This document shows, piece by piece, positions 57,672 through 64,000 of a stretch of 64,000 bases of DNA. Each line of letters starts with the position of its first letter. Positions within the stretch are counted from its first letter, which is position 1. Under the pieces are notes generated by a model. The model saw only the letters and a program-made list of their open reading frames with translations. It ran no database searches and had not been told where the DNA came from. The translations under genes were made by a program, and so were the position numbers. The stretch spans positions 7,819,001 through 7,883,000 of the forward strand of contig CM037463.1 of assembly GCA_021014325.1 (NCBI GenBank), given 5' to 3'. Source of the DNA: Plazaster borealis (taxonomy: Eukaryota; Echinodermata; Asteroidea; Forcipulatida; Labidiasteridae).

Positions 57672-59160
57672 CTGTGTTTGTATTAATCGAAAACGAATAA
57701 ACAATAACATGTACGACACATCGGTGTTTTTTAATCCGTCTGTGTGATGGGAAAAGGAAAGTGCACTTTGTACCGTACGTAGTACGTAGTACTCGTACTG
57801 TCATATCTCTATGGTATACTATAACCATAGAACGCTGTAACCTAAACGGGGTACCTCATCCTATTTTTTTCAAACACACGCAGCTTCAAAATTTTCTTAA
57901 CCACTTCTATCTGCGTCTTGATACTTTTGATTATTGAACTACATGCGGGAGCCTACACGTGTTTCCCCCTGGATTTAAAGAGTTGTTGAGTATACAGCAA
58001 ACTTGGAATTCGGGACCTTGTGCTCTATTTCCGTTCGGTTCGGGACGAAATGTGGCCTCGAAGATGCGAACGGTTTTTTACACGTCAAGAACAACTGATG
58101 ATGCTGGCTGAGTGAAAATGGTTAGCTCGCACGGGGCCACTGAACTGTTGTTTAATCAAGCGTAAACATTGACGTGTTGATTTGTTATTCTGTTTTCATT
58201 GCAAATTTCACATCATTTTACGGTCCATCGCTTATCGTTCTTGGCTATTTTTGGAAGCTTCTTTTAATGCTAATCATGGCACCAACCTGGCAAATTTTAA
58301 ACAACACAAACAAGGAACACTCATTACAGTGGATATACCTGCGGTGAGCTCATAGAAAACGTTTCCGAATCTCCCCAACCTCTTGTTCCAATTACCCTTT
58401 TTTGCGGGGGAGGGGGGGGGGGTGGATGAATATTGGTTTGCATTTACAATGAAACCTGGTTTAAATAGTCCTTGGTCCCAGTCACGCAGTGACTATTAAC
58501 CGAGGCAAGTATAATGTTCACAAAAGCCGGACCATTTAGGTTGGAACCAAATACGAAAAACAAAGGTAAAGGGACGTTGACACCACTCCACTAAAACGTG
58601 GCCCGGGGGTGATGTGACAGCGGGTTTGTAGGGTAAAACATCGCCGAGCTTTGATGATCGCAAAACCCCCGCAAGTAGTGGGAAAGGTGCCAAGGATACT
58701 CATCAAAACTCTCTTCCAAATAGTTACTGAAGAACCGTTTAAGCGCCGCTGATTGCAGCAAACACTGTCTTGTTTGACTTGCAGGGGGGTGTCACAAAGA
58801 ATGGCCTTTCAAGCAACGGCCTAGGGTGGTGGTGTTTTGTTGAAGAGATTGAGGTGAGTGGGGAAAAAACTCTCTCGAGACGTGACCAGGAAACGAAAGG
58901 AAGAATTGAAAAGGGGCTCTTTGTTCAGGAAGAGGTGACCCTTCAATGGGACTCATTCTGACAATGAAGTGTTTTCGGAAACTTTGCCATGACGTCATCA
59001 GCAGGGTTTTCTTAAAGCAGGTTGACAAGTAAATTAAACGAGTGAAGGCAACACGAGTGGAAGTGAGACCAAACTAAATTGAACAAGATTTTCGGCTCTC
59101 ATTGCGGCCTTTTGCGTTATCTGAAAAAACCTGTATTTTTCTAAATTGATTTATTTACTT
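57672..59160. other. Upstream non-coding sequence, no feature recognised
   Basis: Searched on both strands for a signal-peptide exon or an MG1 exon of the A2M family; none is convincing. The stretch contains a short ACGTAGTACGTAGTACTCGT repeat near 57,776 and a G-rich run near 58,403-58,422. Confidence 0.5.
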
Positions 59161-59161
59161 T

Positions 59162-59315
59162 GCTTACTTGGGTTAATTAATTTGCTAACTTTAGTTAATT
59201 ATTTTGCTTATTTGAGTTAATTATTTTGTTAACTTGAGTTATTTATTTTGGTTATTTGATTTAATTATTTTGCTCATTTGAGTTTATTATTTTGTTAACT
59301 TGAGTTAAAATACTT
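59162..59315. repeat. 22-bp minisatellite, seven copies
   Basis: GCTTATTTGAGTTAATTATT plus TT repeats seven times with substitutions, ending 8 bp from the tentative microexon at 59,323. Confidence 0.9.
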
Positions 59316-59322
59316 TACTTAC

Positions 59323-59345
59323 CTGAAGATTGAGCTTCCCTTTAC
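59323..59345 (-). CDS. CPAMD8: Tentative 23-nt microexon upstream of exon 1
   Basis: A 23-nt segment sits between a fair acceptor (TATGTATACACAG) and a consensus donor (CTTCAG/GTAAGT). It could encode GKGKLNLQ in a phase compatible with the next exon. CD109-type proteins have a similar KG-x-L-x-L strand just before this point. Human CPAMD8, as I remember it, would need no extra residues here, so this may be a fortuitous splice-site pair. No donor exon upstream of it was found. Confidence 0.2.
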
Positions 59346-59838
59346 CTGTGTATACATAGGAAGATAATAATTATTTGATATAAATGTCACATCAGCCAAG
59401 ACAATAAAACAAATAGTGAAAAATACTTTATTGGTATAGCAACAAAAAAGGGAACGATTTTTAATCATCTGTGCTTATTTTGATTGCCAAATCAAATTGG
59501 GAAACCGATTGCTAAAGAACATTTTTTCGTACACTGCAGTAGTTCAGATAGCAATATTTTACCTGATTTTTTGTTTTGCATCAATGACAATTAAACAAAA
59601 ATTTAAGATCGTTAGTTAAACAAAAGATTTAAGATCGTTAGTTAGCAGTTTCGATCATTACCAATCATATATATGTATAAAGGTTTAGTTGAAAACACCA
59701 ACAACGAACCTGTTTCCGCTGTAACAGACTTTAGTATAAAATACACATGATGTTTGAACAATACAGTTTGCATCGGGGAAGGAAATGCATTTCTTTTATA
59801 AATCTTGGTTATAAATTCTTGATCCAAATGGGCCAGAT

Positions 59839-59955
59839 TCGCACAAGGACCATTTGTCGACGAGCGGCTGATATAAACTGGTACTCGTTCTAAAAAAATG
59901 TGCCGAGCACCGGGCAATATCGACCTCTACTCTAGTCGACAAATGGTCCTTGTGC
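59839..59955. repeat. Inverted repeat with 22-bp perfect arms
   Basis: CGCACAAGGACCATTTGTCG (59,839-59,860 including two more bases) is the exact reverse complement of the segment at 59,934-59,955. The arms are separated by 73 bp with no coding potential. It could be a hairpin or a short fold-back element. Confidence 0.85.
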
Positions 59956-60353
59956 GAACCTTGCCATGGTTCCGTGATTAAAAAACACGTAGACCACTTG
60001 AAAAAAACAGACACTGACTGCAGTGGACTTTCAGTTTGTACACAGACAATTTGTAAGACATGGAAATCCCATTATAGAATATCACGCATGGAGAAAGGAA
60101 ATCGAAGGTTTCGTTCGTTTGTGACGGTCTTAATACATGTAGCAGGAGCCAGATCTCCATCGTTTATTTCCTTCAAACTGTATATAAAATTAGAGCAATG
60201 GTTTCGCCTTTCCCCCTTTTTAAAGGATACATTCATCTTGTTTAATTTATACGTGTAATGTCATAACCACCGTAATGGTTTCCTTTTCAAAAGATAAAAG
60301 CGATCGCAAGATAGGCAAGTCGCATCTTCAGAAAAATAAAACTCGTTTCCAGC

Positions 60354-60405
60354 CGGATGGCCAGCCGGATGGCCAGCCGGATGGCCAGCCGGATGGCCAG
60401 CCGGA
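60354..60405. repeat. 12-bp tandem repeat (CCGGATGGCCAG)
   Basis: Four full units and part of a fifth are nearly identical. The GC content is strikingly higher than the surrounding AT-rich sequence. Confidence 0.95.
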
Positions 60406-60495
60406 TCGTTCTTTATCATCGCAGAAGGAAATAAAGCATATGGCAAAACATTCTTCACGCTAGAATCCGGTTGCGTGTGGTACGAGGAGGGTAGG

Positions 60496-60782
60496 GAGCC
60501 CCTAAAAGGACATAGGCCTACTACGATGAATACAAATTCACGTGCCAGGAAATAATTTGAGTTCTTTATTTCGAGCGCTCGAAAAAAAATTATTTCGTGC
60601 GCTCGAAATCAATTATTTCATGAGCACGAAATGATTTCGAGCGCACGAAACAATTCATTTCGAGTGCACGAAATAACTCATTTCGAGTGCACAAAATGAT
60701 TTCGTGAGCACGAATTAAAGAACTCAATTTATTTCTTGGCACGTGTATTTGTTTTCATCAAATGTCCTTTTAGGTGCTCCGT
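60496..60782. mobile_element. Fold-back element filled with TTTCGAGCGC/CACGAAAT motifs
   Basis: Long imperfect arms: CCTAAAAGGACATAGGCC through CACGTGCCAGGAAATAAT pairs with ATTTCTTGGCACGTG through AAATGTCCTTTTAGG. The loop is an array of short palindromic TTTCGAGNGCACGAAA units in both orientations. Confidence 0.85.
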
Positions 60783-60938
60783 AAGAGGGTATGAGAGGGA
60801 ATATATTAACAGTCTGTAAAGAGTTTTAAACAATTGACTTTAGAATTCAAAACAAATAAACGGTGTGGTGGTCCTTGGCGTGATGTGATACAGCATTGGA
60901 TTACGAGTGGTGCCTTAAGTGCATCGCTCAACTATTAA

Positions 60939-61331
60939 AGGGACACGTTGCCTTGGATCGGGCGAGTTGGTCTATAAAAAGCATTTGTAACCGTTTGTTA
61001 TAAAATGCATATGGTTAGAAAGATGTTTTAAATGTAGAATACAATGATCCACACAAATATGCCTCGAAATTGCGTGGTTTTCCTTTTACTTTGCGAACTA
61101 ACAGTAACACGGTCGGTCATTTTGTGGAGTCAAAAAGTTGACTCCACAAAATGGCCGACCGTGTTTGTTCACGATGTAAAAGGAAAACCACACAATTTCA
61201 AGACATTTTTGTGTGGATCATTGTATTCTACTTTTATGACGTCTTTCTAACCATATGCATTTTATAACAAACGGTTACAAACGCTTTTTTTAGACCAACT
61301 CGTCCGATCCAAGGCAACGTGTCCCTCTAAA
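60939..61331. mobile_element. Long fold-back MITE-like element (AAAGGGACACGTTGCC family)
   Basis: Arms of roughly 190 bp are near-perfect inverted copies around AGTCAAAAAGTTGACT (about 61,129-61,144). Ends are TTAAAGGGACACGTTGCC and GGCAACGTGTCCCTCTAAA. The high arm identity suggests a recent insertion. Confidence 0.88.
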
Positions 61332-61855
61332 GTATAAGTAAAACATACACAAACTTTCGCATAATTTGTCAAGGACAATGCAAACAACACATGTAACCTG
61401 CAAAATTGCTTGCACAATGCATGGATGATAGATGTGATTATCGGGATCCTAGTAATATTTCATTTTTTTAGTTTAACACTTATCATTGGCTGATATTTTC
61501 GTGCAATACCTTAAATGGAAGCTTATTTCTCGAACCTATAAAAATACCCAGCTATTTAAAATTGTAATATAAATTTTTTGGTAAATGGGCCACAACTCGG
61601 ACCTAGCATCTTTAAATTCGTAACAATATTTAAACAGGTTATTTTACAAACTTGCAGCTGTGAAATAAAAATATTTTTTGTCTGCAATTAACTATTCCTG
61701 CGTAATACGGTACTTTATTTACATTTAAATTTTGAAAAAAAAAATCCTGTTGTGTACTTTACAGAGTTTGTTCTATCCACATTGCTGGTGGACCATTGAA
61801 AATAACCTCCGATGTGAAATGGCTACCGCTTGTAAATAAATATATTTTGTAATTA

Positions 61856-62040
61856 CAGTGGACGCTCGTTATAACAAGATCAATGGGACCGGTGAAATTA
61901 CCTCTTTATAACAGGAACGTTGTTATAAGAGGACAGCAAAACAAAGTAGAAAATGAGATTCAGGACTTTAGAATGTACTCTTTATAAGCAGAACTCTTTA
62001 TAACTTGCTCTTTATGACGATGGTTGACTGGTATAAAGCT
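61856..62040. mobile_element. pogo/Tigger-like terminal fragment
   Basis: It begins ACAGTGGACGCTCGTTATAA, similar to the CAG-x-x-x-x-x-CTCGTTATAACG type terminal repeats of pogo/Tigger DNA transposons. Several TTATAACNNG motifs follow. The opposite end was not found. Confidence 0.45.
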
Positions 62041-62872
62041 ATTCCCCGTGCATATTATATACACATCTTTCACATACAATACGGTATACATTTAAGAACA
62101 ATTCTTTCACACTCATTTTACAAAATACATAAAACAAGAATGAAATAAATAGTTTTGGGGAAATAATAATCGTATCGACTCGTACATAGTACGCGTACTT
62201 TCTCGTCCATTATTATTTACTGGAGGTACAGACCAAGCGGGAACTGCACACCGAAAGAACGGATAATGCGCTGAGGGATAGTTTAAAGGATATAGACTGA
62301 TCCGCTCCACGAGGCATTGTGGCATCCGAAAGGTCAATGTCACAGGGGCAAGGGAGGCCCAGTCATCTCTCCAGCGATCTGACACGAACCGACAGCTGAG
62401 GCTCTGAACTCCCAGTACCCGCTACATGTAACAGAATACCGGCCCTTATCCAAGGTAAAAAAAAAAACACCCCCAGAAAAAATAAATAGACTGCTGAGTT
62501 GCCACGGCAATATTACGAACACTTCTTGAACTTTGCGCACAGAGAGAGTCGGGGTCTCGGTAAAAGAAGAGGAAAACCAAAGTAATATCATACCCCAGAT
62601 GTATTTAGCTCGCTGATGGGGGAGGAAAAACCTATATAGGGAAACAACAATGTCAACGGGATCTTAACGATGGGAAAAGATCCGTAAAAAAAGACCCAAC
62701 AAGATAAAGCAACGTGTAGGTAATGGTTGCGCTTCGTCCTTGGTTTCTACCTCTGATGGTTTACTGAGTTATTGGACTTAGCAGACCCCACAGCTAGCTG
62801 CCAAGGATCCGACTTTAATACGATTACTTTACAGAGAAACGGAGTCACCCTTTTGACAAAAACACACGGTCC

Positions 62873-62896
62873 ATGGGGGTATAAAGTAGGGCGGAG
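62873..62896 (+). promoter_or_regulatory. Candidate TATA element, plus strand
   Basis: GGGGGTATAAAGTAGGGCGG combines a consensus TATAAA with GC-rich flanks. It lies about 150 bp before the open frame at 63,037, a spacing compatible with a transcription start near 62,915 and a short leader. A second TATA-like element (CCTATATAGG, 62,631-62,640) is palindromic. No transcript evidence. Confidence 0.3.
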
Positions 62897-63036
62897 AAAG
62901 TATCGCATCATCCCCTGACCACCGACTTAGTTTATTTATTTATCTACATGAAGTGGCCGGATTAATTCTATATTCTTGTGTGTGTATATACTGAAAGTGT
63001 ATTCGTGTTTGGACTGGGGACTTATCGCACGCAACA

Positions 63037-63309
63037 ATGGATACCGGCTTCCGCTCCTGGAGTACCGTATATTATAATGTGATGAGTTGGATACGTATTT
63101 TAACACGTGTTTCGAACCTGTGGTGGGTCTGTTATGATTCTTTTCATTGTGGACACTCGATCATTCAGCCTTATCTGGGGAATGACATAAGCTCAAATCC
63201 CACTGTTCCCGACTGTATGACATTTCCTGATTTACAAAGTAGCCCACAAAGCTGTCGGATCCCCCCACGAAAAGGCTTGAAAAGGTGCAGTGTAGCTGGC
63301 TGTATATAG
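63037..63309 (+). other. Candidate small open frame downstream of a TATA-like site
   Basis: A 90-codon frame starts ATGGATACCGGC in a fair context (CAACAATGG). The product is Trp/Cys-containing with no domain, signal peptide or membrane segment that I recognise. It could be a first exon of a divergently transcribed gene to the right of the window, or chance. Confidence 0.2.
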
Positions 63310-63849
63310 TGACTGTAAAGCCGATTAACGCGTCGTGGCAAGTAATTGTTTGTGATGGATCCCACTGATTCACGTGACAATAGATGGGAGCTGCATAAAC
63401 CATTGTGCTACCTGCGCTATGGTATCAAATTGTATGACAATGTCTTGTATCTATTATATATTTCAAAATGCAAAAGAAAGTTAGAGGCCTGACGTTTCGA
63501 CCCTAGTACAGTCTTTCCCGAAGGCAATTTAATTTTTCCCTACAGCCCTCTATAAATATACAAAGTACATGAGTGGTAATTAATTATCACACAACAATAG
63601 TTTCATTCTGGTACCTCACTGATTAAGCCAAGTGTTACAAACCATTTGATCGGCCTTTTTTGTTTTGTTTTGGGTTTTGGGGTTGTTGTTTTTTTTCAAA
63701 TAGAGGACGGGGAACTTTCTATTTTGTATTACTTCTTTCAAGGAAGAAAGGGTCAGACACCAAAATTGTTGGCTTTATAGAACTTTAAAGTCTAAGGGTA
63801 AATTAAACAATCGTCGAAAGAATGGTGCAAAAATTTAGCGAAAATACAT
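63310..63849. other. Non-coding right flank
   Basis: No exon of a known family is visible. It contains T-rich and G/T-rich low-complexity runs near 63,660-63,705. Confidence 0.4.
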
Positions 63850-63908
63850 CAACGACAACAACGACAACAACGACAACAACGACAACATCAATGACAACAA
63901 TGACAATG

Positions 63909-63944
<36 letters not shown>

Positions 63945-63945
63945 G
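63850..63945. repeat. (AACGAC)n / (CAA)n compound microsatellite
   Basis: ACAACGACAACAACGACAAC repeats grade into CAACAACAACAACAAC. Non-coding. Confidence 0.95.
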
Positions 63946-64000
63946 CAACAAGGATGCGGCTTCAAAAATGATGCGGGCGGGGACGATCAACGCATGTGGG

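Noticed and set aside
62113..62591. Overlapping minus-strand frames as the signal-peptide exon of the macroglobulin gene
   Set aside because: The frame starting MILLWFSSSFTETP has a mildly hydrophobic start but no MG1 sequence, and no donor fits the phase of exon 1 convincingly.

Overview
The window is eukaryotic, AT-rich, intron- and repeat-dense DNA. Its sole well-supported gene is one large gene on the minus strand. The exons splice in phase into a CPAMD8-type protein (C3 and PZP-like alpha-2-macroglobulin domain-containing protein 8), a thioester-containing relative of alpha-2-macroglobulin, CD109 and complement C3. Gene architecture, the frequency of fold-back elements of the 'AAAGGCACTG...CAGTGCCTTTAAA' type and the tRNA-headed SINEs suggest a marine deuterostome, most likely an echinoderm (a sea star is my best guess). 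That assignment is inference; no database search was possible.

Layout, right to left (5' to 3' of the gene). Positions 57,700-64,000 are upstream: no convincing signal-peptide or first MG1 exon was found, so the gene is probably 5'-incomplete here or its first exon is unrecognised. Exons between 57,671 and 25,815 encode the macroglobulin (MG) domains and the bait-like region, which carries three polybasic, furin-like sites. Exons 24,972-18,813 encode a region carrying an inserted farnesoic-acid-O-methyltransferase-like (Methyltransf_FA) module and rejoin the macroglobulin fold. Exons 18,042-14,726 encode the thioester domain with an intact GCGEQ motif. Exons 13,720-9,707 encode the receptor-binding (MG8) domain, with an extra polybasic insert. 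They are followed by a linker (8,464-8,348), a Kazal/follistatin-like exon (7,744-7,517) and a long acidic tail exon (6,953-6,162, or to the stop at 6,145). A probable terminal coding exon lies at 3,944-3,607, followed by AT-rich 3' sequence.

Thirty-six coding segments total 6,117 nt (2,038 residues plus stop) with every splice phase agreeing. No frameshift or internal stop was seen, so the gene looks intact and under selection. Compared with the human CPAMD8 order as I remember it, no internal exon seems to be missing.

The introns hold nearly everything else: several families of fold-back MITE-like elements, a 2.3-kb element with terminal inverted repeats, tRNA-derived SINEs of at least four kinds, LINE 3'-end relics, a 44-bp satellite with a 396-bp higher-order period, several tandem segmental duplications and simple repeats. 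No prokaryotic genes, CRISPR arrays, rRNA or convincing functional tRNA genes were seen.
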